64,000 nucleotides of DNA from Tiliqua scincoides. Lineage: Eukaryota > Chordata > Lepidosauria > Squamata > Scincidae. The number at the start of each line of letters is the position of its first letter. The stretch's first letter is position 1. The translations under genes and the position numbers were made by a program. This document shows positions 27,870 to 39,671 of this stretch, piece by piece. The stretch covers positions 8,908,044 to 8,972,043 of the forward strand of contig NC_089823.1 in assembly GCF_035046505.1 (NCBI RefSeq), written 5' to 3'. The notes beneath the pieces were generated by a model that did not search any database, was not told where the DNA came from, and saw nothing but the letters and a program-made list of their open reading frames with translations.

Positions 27870-28236
27870 AGGTATTTATATACTGCCTTTCTTGGTCGTC
27901 AGATTTCTCCTCAGACTTTAATTCAAGGCGGTTTACATAGGCAGGCTGTTTAAATCCCCGTAGGGATTTTTACAATTAAAGAAAGGTTCTATCTTTCAAG
28001 AACCACACAACATTTCAGATGGAACTTTTGCGGTCTGTTATCACTTTCTGGCCTCCTCCCACACAGGCTGACAAGCAGCTCCTTCCAAAGAGCAGGTGGA
28101 ATAACTCGGCTCAGCTTGTCAACTGCTTCAAGGTCTCGCTATTCATGGTGCTGGTGGCCTCGAACTGGCGACCTTCGGATGTTATATTCAGGCAAATGGA
28201 GGCTCAACCCTCTAGACCAGACCTCCTGCCCCACCA
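27838..28236 (-). mobile_element. tRNA-headed SINE with L2-type tail, near full length
   Basis: Read on the minus strand it starts near ggtctagagggttgagcctc and has a B-box-like cagttcgaggcc. It runs through gacaagctgagcc and ttgtaaaaatccct, and ends ggcagtatataaatacctg followed by (TTA)n. The terminal trinucleotide run is the 27838-27868 microsatellite. It resembles the Anolis L2-mobilised SINE class. Confidence 0.75.
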
Positions 28237-28706
28237 AACACACATTATCTTCAGGCAGGAGCCAGTGCCACTTCCATAATTTCAAAGATGCAGTGAGCAA
28301 GCTCGGCCCAAGCCAAGCTGGAAAAAGATACATGTTTGTTATGTGATTGCATCGTTCTTATGTTTTGCCCTGGATTTTCCAGACCATGTATAACAATTAT
28401 TTTCTAGGCTTGGAGTGTCTCAGACTATTCTACTATTTCAACATAATGTGTCCCTCGACAGACACTGCTCCATCAGTAACAGGTCCCCAACAGGACTGCT
28501 CAATGGCTTTTGATGAAAACCCTCATCACAGCATGCAACGTGACTTAGCTACAATTGAATCATGACCAGAATGGACAAACCTATTACTCCTTTAAAAAAG
28601 AAAAAAAGAAAAGCTGTTGAATATGCAACAAATGAAACACTGGTAGAATTCTAGCTATGGACACTTGAGGGCGCAAGAGTCCAACACTGATAGCCTTAAC
28701 AGCTGT

Positions 28707-29058
28707 TCTCAAACTTGTGTGAGCAAAAAGGACCCACTTTTAAAAAACATACTGTGTTGGGACACACCTAGGTCTACCAGACTTTAAAAAAAGGAGATCT
28801 AGAAAGAAATAATTTTTTAATTTATAAGTAATAACCAGAAAGAAAGACCCACAAACATTTATCTCTCTATATTTATATATGCTTGCAAACTGCAGGAACT
28901 CAGCTCCTTGCAGGGTAGTTAGCAACTACAGTATCTGATTTTTAAATAGCTTCAGGGCTTGAGGCAGTTATCTGATCTTTCCATCACCTTTTGGTGACCC
29001 ACCAAAAATCAGGTTGCGACCCACCAGTGGGTCCCAACCCATAGTTTGGGAATCACTG
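28707..29058. mobile_element. hAT element (family C)
   Basis: The right end agtttgggaatcactg is the reverse of a CAGTGATTCCCAAACT end. The left end ctgttctcaaacttgtg is worn. It shares gaactcagctccttgcaggg and gacccaccagtgggtcc with 8471-9163. No duplication found. Confidence 0.65.
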
Positions 29059-29070
29059 GAGGCCACAGGT

Positions 29071-29126
29071 GTACACATCTGATACCTGTTGCGTATATGC
29101 AGCGTTGGGCAGAAATGGCATAAGAT
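29071..29126. mobile_element. Short palindromic repeat (copy 2)
   Basis: Same unit as 12803-12868: ccacaggtgtacaca then gcgttgggcagaaatggc. Confidence 0.45.
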
Positions 29127-29379
29127 GTTCATAACCACAGATTGGCTTTGCATTCCGGTTCATGCTTTGCAGAACTAACCCACACAACAACAACCAGTTT
29201 CATTGAGACATCTTGCAGTGCACAGGGCTAATTTTGAGTTGGAATAATTTTGTCATTATAAAAAAAAATGCTGTATAACACACAGACCCTTCCCCTTCCT
29301 GCCCCTCCCCATAGCACATTTGTTCAAGAGTAAGTGTATGTGCAGATAAGAGGAGGTACTGTGCATTCCAAACCTGGGC

Positions 29380-29668
29380 AAAGTAAGAGCTCTGAACCCA
29401 TCTGGCCTGGATGCCTTTAAAAGGGGATTGGACAAGTTTCTGGAGGAAAAATCCATTACGGGGTACAAGCCATGATGTGTATGCGCAACCTCATGATTTT
29501 AGAAATGGGCTATGTCAGAAGGCCAGATGCAAGGGAGGGCACCAGGATGAGGTCTCTTGTTATCTGGTGTGCTCCCTGGGGCGTTTGGTGGGCCGCTGTG
29601 AGATACAGGAAGCTGGACTAGATGGGCCTATGGCCTGATCCAGTGGGGCTGTTCTTATGTTCTTATGA
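29380..29668 (+). mobile_element. CR1 LINE 3' end
   Basis: It runs from the last coding part (ggcctggatgcctttaaaag) through ggaagctggactagatgggc to two TTCTTATG octamers. Confidence 0.88.
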
Positions 29669-30600
29669 ACCACATCACAATAAGCTGAGTATCCTGCAGG
29701 TACGGGGCGAGGGGGAGATGCATCACCTAGAAAATGCCTGCTGGAAATGCTCAATTGATAATGAGACACATCCGGACACACTAGAGAAGTGGCACAAAAA
29801 CTAAGGTACGGTACAAATTAGTGTGGTTTGAGCAATTCCTGCCCCCCAGCACCTGCTATGACCACCTAAACTTTCCTGTACTTTCAAATGCATCATCCTA
29901 GGAAAAAGGCAAAAGCAATTCCACGGAACACTAGGGCCTGGCCCCACTGCAGAGAAAGAGCACAAATGACTAACTAAAATCCCACCGAATAATGGAGCTT
30001 GCACTTAATGGAGCTTCATAAGCAAAGCTTGCACTTAAATCTGCCTGTGACATATCAGGGCGCACCAGAGCTGCATGCTTAGGATCACAGCAGTGTAGCT
30101 GAATCTCACTGAGTCTGCCTGCCGGAAGCAGGAGACACCTGAAAAAGCCACATCGAGGCCGTCTGCAAAAGTGCACACTTCAGCATAGCGAGGGAGAGGC
30201 GCATTTGACTGAAGGCAATACAGGCACATGACACAACAATGCTGCCTGCAAAAAAAGGGGGAGGCAATGGAAATATGCAATGAGATACAGTGTTTCTTGA
30301 AATGGGGGTGGGGCATCACCACCCTAAAGCCACTCCTGTGTTCTCAGATTGGAATTAAAAGGGGACGTATACATGGATTCAGGAGCCCCAGATCCGAGAC
30401 AATCCATCACTCCATGACAAGAGGTTAAGGCTGTGCTCTAGAATGCTCTAACTGGGCTAACAGTCATTCCTTGCATGTGGCATTCTGAAGCAATGTGCTT
30501 CCTTTGTTTCTGATAATGCAATGATTGGTATGACAACCCTTATGTGCCCTGAAGCCAAATAAACATAAGGCAAAAACATTTTTTTTCTAAAAGAACCTGT

Positions 30601-30955
30601 GGGGCCATAGCTTAGGGTGCATGCAGGGTTCAATCCCTGGCACCCCCCAGCAAAACATCTCAGGTAGCAGGGCCAGGAAAGACCTGCTTGAGTCCCTGGA
30701 AAAGATGCTCAGTCAGAGCAAGCAATACTGGGCTGGAGGGACCAAGGATATAAGGCAGCATCACATGTCCTGTTGTTGGGTAACCTTTGGAATATGTTCT
30801 CTATTATGCTACTACCTAGGTTCAATCACCAGCAATTCCAGGCAGGGCTGGGAAAACCCCTCCCCTGGAAACCATGGAGTGTTTCTGCCAGTCTGTGTAG
30901 CCAATACTGACCTAGGTGGACTGAGGGTCTGACACAGTTTTAGGCAGCTTCACAC
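30601..30955 (+). mobile_element. Two tandem tRNA-headed SINE copies
   Basis: The tRNA-like head is ggccatagcttagggtgc, with gttcaatccctgg as B box. It is followed by ggaaagacctgcttgagtcc and taaggcagcatcac. A second partial copy starts at 30812 (gttcaatcaccagc) and ends taggcagcttcacac. Confidence 0.7.
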
Positions 30956-31317
30956 ATTCATAAGAAAACCCCCTTGACCAAGCATTCCTCCACTGCACAT
31001 TTTTCTCATCCTGCACAGGGCACAATCCACTGTGGCATGTTGGGTGTATGCAACTGTTTGTGAGCATGTTAACTGGAGCGGGGGGGGGGAAGGAGGAAGG
31101 GAAAGAAAAAGGGCTAACACGTTATTTCTCCACCAACAGTCCCCAACACAAAATCACTTGGTGGTACACAAGGAGGGGCTTTGGAGGAGGGGGGGGGGCT
31201 CAAACTGGAATGGGGCGATGGAGAAGCTATAAGAGACCTGGAAAGACCCAGATACAGTTGTGTAACGCTGGACAGTGCTGTAATGTTCCAGCCACCAAAG
31301 AAGCTTCTTTTTATGTA

Positions 31318-31323
31318 TTTATT
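31318..31323 (-). terminator. Candidate CCDC90B poly(A) signal
   Basis: AATAAA on the minus strand, 243 bp past the stop codon of CCDC90B. Confidence 0.5.
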
Positions 31324-31565
31324 TTTTTTAAGTGCCCTGTAGATCTTTTGGCCTCCCGTAGTGTTCCATACAAGGCACCAGCGACATGAACAGAGGACGT
31401 GCTGCTTGGCCTATTGTTCCTTCAAACAATGTCCTTTGGTACGCATTAGAAAAATCAATACCAATATCAAGGTTCAGAAAATGCCTGCCGGAGGGTGTAG
31501 CCAAGAAAACATTGCAGGTCAACTCTGAGAGGGCTTGTTCCATCCTGACTCTTGTGGCCGGCTTT

Positions 31566-34500
31566 CTATTTCCAGAATCGATAAACTCCCAGGGCAATGA
31601 CAAGACAAGCGAAAACGGAAGCTGGAAGGACAAACGAGAAAAAATATTTTGGCCGTTCGTGTTGAAAGGTTCTAAGCTAGTCACAGTTTGGGGAGGGGGT
31701 TGATACTCAAAAAAGTATTTAATACACCATTGCGCTGGTTGTTGTGAGAATTATACCAAGAGGGATGACTTGCATTCCACACTCAGCAAGTGCTATACAA
31801 ACGCAAACTTTTCCACCCAAGAAAATATACTAAAATATACTGACCACCTACCGGCCAAATAACGTATCGTATCGAGTTTATTTGATTCCATGAGTGTTTT
31901 CAGGGCAGCTATCTCGGCATCTATTTTATTGCTAACGCCTGTCACAGACTTGTTGGTGCTCGAATCCTAAAGGGACATAACACAAGCTTTGTTATCCTGT
32001 CTTCTCACTGATTAAAATATTTGATACCTCACTTTGATATACCACAATGGACAGAGACAGAAGAAAGCAGAGTTCTCACCCCTCCAACAAAGGAGAACCT
32101 CATTGTATATTTTTGTGGGGATCATCCCCAGCAGCAAGTTCCACAGTCCTCTTTTGAAAAGTGTATAGTGAAACCCTGCATATAACTACAGTACTCAACA
32201 GAGCCTTCTGGCGTCTAGACAGATCCGTTCAGGACTGCTTTCCGATCAAGCAAAATTAAGTTATACAAAAGCAGCAAATATTCTGCATGGTGTTGCTCAC
32301 AGGTGGCAGAATTCACCTTGCCTTTGTGCAGGAAGAGGGGGTCCCTTTAGCACAACATTCACCAAACCAACACCCCATTCCAAACTGCCTCACCTTCAGC
32401 ACTTACTTTTTTATGAAACTCTGTAGTGGCTTCCATGAACTTTTTCTCTTGCTCTGTGAACTAAGATAAAAACATAAGAACAGCCCTACTGGATCAGGCC
32501 ATAGGCCCATCTACTCCAGCTTCCTGTGTCTTACAGTGGCCCACCAAATGCCCCAGGGAGCACGCCAGATAACAAGAGATCTGCATCCTGGTGCCCTCCC
32601 TTGCATCTGACATAGCCCATTTCTAAAATCAGGAGGTTGCACATACACATCATGGCTTGTAACCCGTAATGGATTTTTCCTCCAGAAACTTGTCCAATTC
32701 CCTTTTAAAAGCATCCAGGCCAGATGCCGTCACCACATCCTGTAGCAAGGAGTTCCACAGACCAACCACATGCTGAGTAAAGAAATAGTTTATTTTGTCT
32801 GTCCTAACTCTCCCAACACTCAACTTTAGTGGATGTCCCCTGGTTCTGGTGTTATGTGAGAGTGTAAAGAGCATCTCTCTATCCTCTTTATCCTTCCCAT
32901 GCATAATTTTGTATGTCTCACTCATGTCCCCCCTCAGGCGCCTCTTTTCTAGGCTGAAGAGGCCCAAATGCCGTAGCCTTTCCTCCTAAGGAAAGCGCCC
33001 CAGCCCCGTAATCATCTTAGTCGCTCTCTTTTGCACCTTTTCCATTTCCACTATGTCTTTTTTGAGATGTGGCGACCAGAACTGGACACAATACTCCAGG
33101 TGTGGCCTTACCATCAATTTGTACAACGGCATTATAATATTCGCCGTTTTGTTCTCAATACCTTTTCTAATGATCCCAAGCATAGAATTGGCCTTCTTTA
33201 CTGCCGCCGCACACTGGGTCGACACTTTCATCGACCTGTCCACCACCACCCCAAGATCTCTCTCCTGATCTGTCACAGACAGCTCAGAACTGAAGAATTA
33301 GAAGAGGAATGAGACACTTTAACTCTACAAGAGTCAAAATAATTAGGTTGGGGCAGGGGGGTTGTTTGAAACAGTAGCTTACCAAATCCGTCACCCTGCT
33401 TCGCTCCAAATTTATGTCCAGCTTGTTATCAGCACGGATCCTACTAGTTTCATTCTTTAAAAAAAACAAGACAAAAGCAGCATTATTAACAATCAAGGTT
33501 GAGCCCAGGGCATGTGGCCCAGACAACTCTCAGGCTTTCTTCTTTTCCCCTCCTTACCTAAATGCCCGATCAATTATTGCCAACTTACCACAAGTTGCTG
33601 TTTGACCTGATCCAGCTCAATCTTCATTTTCTAGGCAACGAAAAGGAAAGCAAAAGATGGCTAATGATCAAAGCAGAAAGAAAAAGAAAATGGCAGGATG
33701 TGTGTGGACAAAATGAACTGGTAAGCAGTTGGCACAATGAAGCTGAGCTCCCCTTTTAGACACGTCCACAGCGGTGAACGTGCTGGATGAGGACCAGGGA
33801 AACCAGGGTTCAAATCCATACTTAGCCATCCAGCTCACTGGGCAATCCTGGGTCAGTCAGTCACTCTTCTCAGCCTAAGCGGCCTTGCAAGGTTGTTGTG
33901 GCAATAAAGGGGAGGTGGGTTCTCGATAAGGACAATTTATATCACCTGAGCTCTTTAGAAGAAGAGTGAATTATAACTAATAAATAAACAGGGAAAAGGT
34001 GGACGGTCAACGAAGAGTGTTTTGGCACTCCTGGGGACATACCTCATTCTCTGCTCTCAGGTTTGCAAATTCGCTCTTCTCGAGGATGACCATATCCTTC
34101 CGGATAGAGTCCAGATGAGCCATGATCTGCTGCAGAGTTATTTCCTAAGTGTACAAGGCATTGAGACTTTTTGAAACATCCTCAAATATTTTTGATGGGT
34201 GAAACATCTTTTTTTTTTTTAAAGTAAGACACACAAGAACTTGCTGGGTAAAGATCTAGAACTAGATGCTTCTGTTGAAGCGGTTTCCTGATAATCCATG
34301 TTGTCATGGGTACTCAGTGACATCACTAGGGTTTTGCATCACCTGATGCAGGAGGTCAGCGCATCACCCCCACGATGGACTTCCTCCCATGCAGTGGGTG
34401 GGGCAACAACCCAGGTGGTGGGTGTGGTGGTGCACCATTGCCCCGCCCCGCTGGGTCTTTGGCTATAACATTTCAATGCGGTCTGTTTCATTGCATTCTG

Positions 34501-37500
34501 CATGAAACTATGCATCAAATGACATATGGCATTATTCAAAACGACCAAGATTTTAAAAATTTTGGCTAGTAGTGGTGTCCCCCTCCCGTGCGTGTCACCG
34601 GGTGCGGCCACTGACTTCACTTGTTTCCAAAACATTCAAAGAACATTCTAGCCGATGTCTGGGAAGGATGTCTTGGAAGCAAGTGGGCAGTTACCTGTGC
34701 GGGGGGCAGAGGGGTAGTTTCTTCACAAGTTTAAATGCGGAGGAGCACCAGGTTGCAGGTCTCTTGTTATCCGGTGTGCTCCCTGGGGCATTTGGTGGGC
34801 ATTTGGTGAGATACAGGAAGTTGGACTAGATGGGACTAGATGGACCTTGGGCCTGATGCAGCAGGGCTGCTCTTATGTTCTTCAGTTATGTGAGCCCCCA
34901 ACTGCTGAGTTCGAAGTGGTGCAGTCAAGTGGTACAGGTTTACCACCTCATAAAGTGGTACAGGTTTACCACCCTGGCCTACAGGGAAGTCAGTCAGCTC
35001 TAACCTTCTGCTTTCCCTGATCTTGCAATCAAGTTCATGAAATTTTTCCCTAGGATTTGCCCAAATTCACACTCAAAGTAGAGGCCTTGTGCTTCCCTTT
35101 GCTTTGCAAGCTGCATGCAGGTGAGTGATGAGCACTTGAGCAGAACCCAAGAGCGACAGTTTTGGAAAGAACTGGCTCAGGCAGTACCTGGTGCAAATCC
35201 TAAATTATGCTGCAGCATCTATGCAAGCAGGAATTATTTCTCTACCAAATGCAGGGTGCCCTCCTGTGCGCACACTTGCACATGGGACCCGGTGTGGTGT
35301 CATTTTATGAGTGTTTGATTGGATGCTAGAGGACCTGGGTTCAAGAATTCCCACTCAGTCATGAAACTCACTGGGTGATTCCGTTCTCTTTCAATCTAAT
35401 TCACCTAACTTTTGGTGGTGGGGAAAAACTTGTATGCTGCCCTGAAGAACTTGGGGGAAGGGTGAGATAGCAACATAAACAGCAACAACAAACATTCCAC
35501 TACCCTATCCCCAGGATGATGTACAAAGGTGTGGAAGGAAGTGGGATTTGGACATGTGGTCAAGCGTGTGACATTACCACATGAAGATACTTTTACAAAG
35601 ACCATTTTACCAGGTGATTAGCAACTGTGAGACAACTCTAAACTCTGCAACGGTTAGGTGAAACAATCTACATAGCAACAATGAACACCCAGTACAATAA
35701 ATCACAAATATGACAGGTCCGGTTTTTTTCCATGCTCCTGAAGGAAAAGCAACCGAGGCAAGGATGCTCCTTTACCTGCTGGGCCTGGGTCACCATATCC
35801 TTGTAGACGGTATCTAGGCTGACATTTGACAAAACCATCAAGGCTGACACAATGGTTTGGGCTTGTTCTTTCCCAAAGCCTGTTGGGTAGATGAAGATAA
35901 AAGATTTTGAAGGAAGAAGATGTGGAAAGAGAATGAACTAAGCTAGAAGACATTCGCCTTTTCAGACCCAGAACCCACTTTTACCCCCAATATGAAGCAG
36001 TTGTAGCACCAAGATTATGAGCTCCTACCCTGTAAGGTCTGTCTGGCCTCTTCACAGTCTAGCTGCCTCATTGATGGCATTTCTATTTTGGTTAAGACCT
36101 GATCGCCTCCCTCCTCTTCCTTGCAAGCTTATAATCTCCCATAGTTTTTAAGTTACCATTTTCAATTATGAATTTGATCTCTTAAAATTTTGTTTTAATT
36201 GACTCTGGTTGGCTTGGGGACTGAAAGGAAGGGTACACAATAAAAAATATGCAACCCTACAGAATCTCAGGAAGTATTCTGTACAAGAGTGATTCTCAAC
36301 CAGTGTGCCATGGCACATTGGTGTGCCATGAAAGGCCCCCAGGTGTGCCGCGACAGTTTGGAACACAGCAGTTGAAAATCACTTCCAGGTTCCGTGGCTC
36401 TGTTTCTAGGGCAACTGTCTGTAGTAACAAATTGTCTGCCCCTCTTCCTCTGGTAGCTGGCAGGGAGATGGACAATTTGTTACTACAGACAATTGCCCTA
36501 CAAACAGAGCCACAGAACCCAGAAGAATCTCCCAGAAGCTGTAAGTGACATCATAAGAGGTGAAGACTATAGAGAAGACCATACATGTCAGTGTGCCATG
36601 AGAAGACAACCACTGAAAAAATCGCTGCTGTAGCACATTCTAATGCACCATTAAGCATTATGAGCCAAGTAATGGATCCTAGACTATGAAGTAGGTTCAG
36701 TTCTCAATGGCTGGAGACCAGGCGCAGATGCAGCCTTCAACTCAGTGCTCTCCTTGAGTACATCCTTTGACTTTCTCCCATATAAGTGATTTGTTTCCAT
36801 TTATTCCTATAGGGAAAAGTCAAGTGCTGACCTTGGTAATGGGATCACGACAGACCCCCTGCTTCTATCCCAGACACCAAGGCCTAGGTCTCAATGAGGT
36901 GGGCTACACTATCGTGTTTGGGGTTCACACTACTGCATGTGCCTCCATTCAGAAACACTCTCTAAACAAAGAGAGCTATAGTAGACGGCTCTGGCTCTAA
37001 CCTTCTCTGAAAAGAGGCTCCTGAGGAGGGACATGATTGAGACATACGAAATTATGCACGGGAAGGACAGAGTGGATAGAGAAATGCTCTTTACACTCTC
37101 ACATAACACCAGAATCAGGGGACATCCACTAAAATTGAGTGTTGGGAGAGTTAGAACAGACAAAAGAAAATATTTCTTTACTCAGTGTGTGGTTGGTCTG
37201 TGGAACTCCTTGCCACAGGATGTGGTGACGGCATCTAGCCTGGACGCCTTTAAAAGGGGATTGGACTAATTTCTGGAGGAAAAATCCATCACTGGTTACA
37301 AGACATGATGTGCATGTGCAACCTCCTGAATTTAGAAATGGGTTATGTGCAGGTCTCTTGTTATCTGGTGCGCTCCCTGGGGCATTTGGTGGGCCGCTGT
37401 GAAATACAGGAAGCTGGAGTAGATGGGTCTATGGCCTGATCCAGCGGGGCTGTTCTTATGTTCTTATGACACCCTACATTCAGTCACATAACCTGCAACC

Positions 37501-39367
37501 TGAAATAGCCTCACCCAGACACAGATCAACCACCTCAGTGGGAACTAGGCTTATGGCTTAGACCAGGGGTGTCCAAACTTTTTGGTAGAAGGGCCACATC
37601 ATCTCTCTGACACTGTGTCGGGGACCAGGAAAAAAAAGTTAATTTACATTTCAAATTTGAATAAATTTACATAAATGAATATATTAGAGATGGAACTTCT
37701 CTATGAAATGGAAATTTATTCATATATAAATGAAGGTCTTGCAATAGCTCAAGGCCTTGCACAAAGCAAGGCCAACCTTTCCTTTGCTGCTGCATCACAG
37801 ATGTGAAACAGCAAGCAGTGGAGGGAGCCCTTGTCCCACATCTCACACGAGAGGTCGAACAGTTGGCCGTCATGCTGATAGCAGTTGCATCAAGCCTCCA
37901 GCAAGACTCCGGAGGGCCAGAGGCTCATTGGAGACTGGGGGCTCCTGAGGGCCGGATTAGGAGTCCTCGAGGGCTGCAAGTGGCCCCAGGGCCGGGGTTT
38001 GGGCACCCCTGGCTTAGACTAAAGCAGTGTTTCTCAACCAGTGGTATTTGTACCACTGGTGGTACTTGAGGTGGTGCCTGCTGGTACTTGTAGGACCCAC
38101 AGGACCCTGCGGCCAGGCAATGAGACCAGCAATGCAATGCGACAAGCAGTGATAGGAGGCTTAGCTTGGTGCACAAAGCTCCAGCATGCGCTTTTCGCAC
38201 GCTTGAAAAAGCCCTCATGGCCACCTTGAACCTCTTACTGGTGTTGGTTGCATTGTGTTTGGCCTCCCAAACCTGAAGTAACTGGCAATGACATCACCAC
38301 CAGTTACTTCCAGTGGTACTTCCAATAGGTGGATCATGAGAAGTGGTACAGCAGTAGACAAACATTGGGAAACACTGGACTAGAGTTTATCTTGTTGACA
38401 TGGATCCTGTGATAGAGACAACATTCCATCAGATTTTTGCTCACCATGTGCCTCCAGGTCTTGCACGAGACGATGGGTATCAAAAGTGAGTTTTCTCTGC
38501 TCCAGTGGGGTGATTTCAACTCTTCTGACATCATAGGACTGCACTGGGGCAGTGGCGGCAAAACCTGAAAAGGGGCAATGGGTGATAAGTTTTACACACC
38601 AGCTTAGTTCCAAATAAAGTTCAACAGCATGATCAGGTCATGGTATGAAGGCAGATGATACAGAAAGCTCACTGAAGCCAAGCAGGTATGGGTCTGGTTT
38701 GTGCCTGGATGGGAAAATACTAGGGAGCCCTATATATAACCAGATCCATTATGAAATTAGACATTTTGCAATTATTAAGTGCTTGGTTGGTAGGAAGATA
38801 TCACTTTATGAACACAACCCAGGTCAGAAGCCACTGCAGCTACTCTAGAATAAACAAACAGCAAGCAGAGAAGAGGCTTCAGCAAAGCTGGGGAGGGGGA
38901 GGCAGTGATCTTTGGTGTATGTTACAATTGTGTTGCAATTTTGTGAAATTTGGGGCTGGGGGGGGGGCTAACATCTCCATCTGGCCACTACTGGGGTGAT
39001 CCCAAGCAAATTTACTTGGCAGTAAGCCTCATCCAACTCTGTGGAGCATAGTGGGCAAGCATAGCACTGAGCAGTAAGAGCCACTTCACACGTTACAGGG
39101 CAAAGAAATTCAGGCTTGACACCAAGCAGATGCTCAAGAAAGGCTGCAACCATTCCTGGGCTTTGCAAGGATTGTGCAACACACGTGTTTTCAAGGTGCA
39201 TTTTCAAAGCAAATGCACTTGTCAAAATGTAACGTGTGAATGAGACCCTGAGCCACGCATTCTCCAGTCTCCCCCTGCACAGGGTCCCCAATACCTCTTG
39301 GAGATGTCTTCAGTGCAATGGTCCTGTGGACCAAGAACCTCAGAGTGGATGCACTAAATTTCCCCAT
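31566..39367 (-). CDS. CCDC90B: CCDC90B, mitochondrial coiled-coil protein (complete, 9 exons)
   Basis: Exons in transcript order: 39367-39295, 38564-38445, 35879-35776, 34144-34043, 33630-33589, 33454-33383, 32460-32407, 31966-31852, 31621-31566. They sum to 738 bp, or 245 aa, all GT-AG and in phase. Residues 1-25 ([20 protein letters not shown]...) are basic and free of acid, as in a mitochondrial presequence. Residues 36-64 carry [18 protein letters not shown] of the family's head domain. Residues 84-215 form the coiled coil ([19 protein letters not shown]). The last 20 residues ([20 protein letters not shown]) are the membrane anchor. The family, with MCUR1 as paralogue, sits in the inner mitochondrial membrane; MCUR1 affects the calcium uniporter. 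The human protein is 254 aa and differs mainly in the presequence. It is convergent with ANKRD42. A same-sense CR1 lies in the intron between exons 6 and 7. Confidence 0.96.
32467..33290 (-). mobile_element. CR1 LINE, 5'-truncated, in a CCDC90B intron
   Basis: The minus strand reads [18 protein letters not shown], then [32 protein letters not shown] and [15 protein letters not shown]. It ends in the untranslated ggaagctgga...cttatgtt tail. The coding part has a frame break near 32990. About 0.8 kb of the 3' end is retained. Confidence 0.9.
33772..33990 (+). mobile_element. tRNA-headed SINE (Sauria-type)
   Basis: The B-box-like gggttcaaatcc, then cagctcactgggcaatcctg, ggttgttgtggcaataaa and an aataaataaa tail fit the squamate SINE linked to Bov-B. 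In a CCDC90B intron, antisense. Confidence 0.65.
34315..34613. mobile_element. hAT-like MITE (family F)
   Basis: CAGTGACATCACTAGGG at the left is mirrored by the worn ggtgcggccactg at the right. It shares the cattctgcatgaaa block with 16680-17082. Confidence 0.5.
34730..34882 (+). mobile_element. CR1 LINE 3' tail fragment
   Basis: caggtctcttgttatccggt to gggctgctcttatgttctt. Only the untranslated tail remains. Confidence 0.8.
35310..35500 (+). mobile_element. tRNA-headed SINE (Sauria-type), worn
   Basis: gctagaggacctgggttcaa is followed by catgaaactcactgggtgat and ctgccctgaagaacttgg. The tail is aacagcaacaacaaac. Confidence 0.6.
36287..36627. mobile_element. hAT MITE (family D-like) with internal palindrome
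   Basis: The outer ends are GAGTGATTCTCAACC and ACTGAAAAAATCGCTG. The flanks ctgtacaa and ctgtagca agree at 6 of 8 positions. Inside, two arms of about 55 bp (36390-36445 and 36465-36520) are inverted around ctgtctgtagtaacaaattg. Confidence 0.65.
36995..37469 (+). mobile_element. CR1 LINE 3' end
   Basis: It reads [19 protein letters not shown] and [20 protein letters not shown], followed by the 3' tail with two TTCTTATG octamers. In a CCDC90B intron, antisense. Confidence 0.9.
37564..38011. mobile_element. hAT MITE (family A) with perfect 8-bp target duplication
   Basis: It starts CAGGGGTGTCCAAAC and ends TTTGGGCACCCCTG. Both flanks are gcttagac (37556-37563 and 38012-38019). Confidence 0.92.
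38025..38377. mobile_element. hAT MITE (family B), abutting the family-A copy
   Basis: It starts CAGTGTTTCTCAACCAGTGG and ends GGGAAACACTG. The flanks gactaaag (38017-38024) and gactagag (38378-38385) differ by one base. Its left duplication overlaps the right duplication of 37564-38011. Confidence 0.88.
38668..38745 (+). mobile_element. Diverged 5S-rRNA-like SINE fragment
   Basis: gaagccaagcaggtatgggt followed by ctggatgggaaaatac follows the 5S pattern gaagctaagcaggg...cttggatgggagac with many changes. Older than the copy at 13825. Confidence 0.45.
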
Positions 39368-39435
39368 TATCTGCTTGTAGATGATTTTCTGCTTGCAAGA
39401 GTCACCCAGCAGAAAAGGAACAGGACGGGAAGAAA

Positions 39436-39479
39436 CCACTTCCGCCTAGAGCCCCAAGGTTCTCTGGGAAACGTAGTTC
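39436..39479 (-). promoter_or_regulatory. CCDC90B promoter motifs: ETS site and ACTAYRNNNCCCR (ZNF143-like)
   Basis: On the minus strand AACTACGTTTCCCAGAGAAC (39479-39460) fits the conserved promoter motif ACTAYRNNNCCCR linked to ZNF143. GGCGGAAGTGG (39446-39436) is an ETS/GABP site. Both lie 70-112 bp upstream of the start codon, in the order typical of housekeeping promoters. No TATA box is placed near them. Confidence 0.6.
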
Positions 39480-39671
39480 TTGCCCATATATGCGCCTACA
39501 AAGCTCTTTCCCAGGCTTGCTGATGCTCACCAACGTCTGGAAATGGGCTACAAGGCAATGCAATGCCTGGTGGGGAACAGGAGCAAGTGGTCCAGGGAAT
39601 TTAGGCTGCAAGCCAGCACACACTTCCCTGGGAGTCGGTCCCTTTGAATACAGTGGGACTTACTTCTGAGT

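Noticed and set aside
30601-30670. A tRNA gene
   Set aside because: The head is tRNA-like with a B box, but no acceptor stem closes, and a SINE body follows.
39360-39523. Plus-strand 95-codon frame
   Set aside because: It overlaps CCDC90B exon 1 and its promoter in antisense, with no coding pattern.
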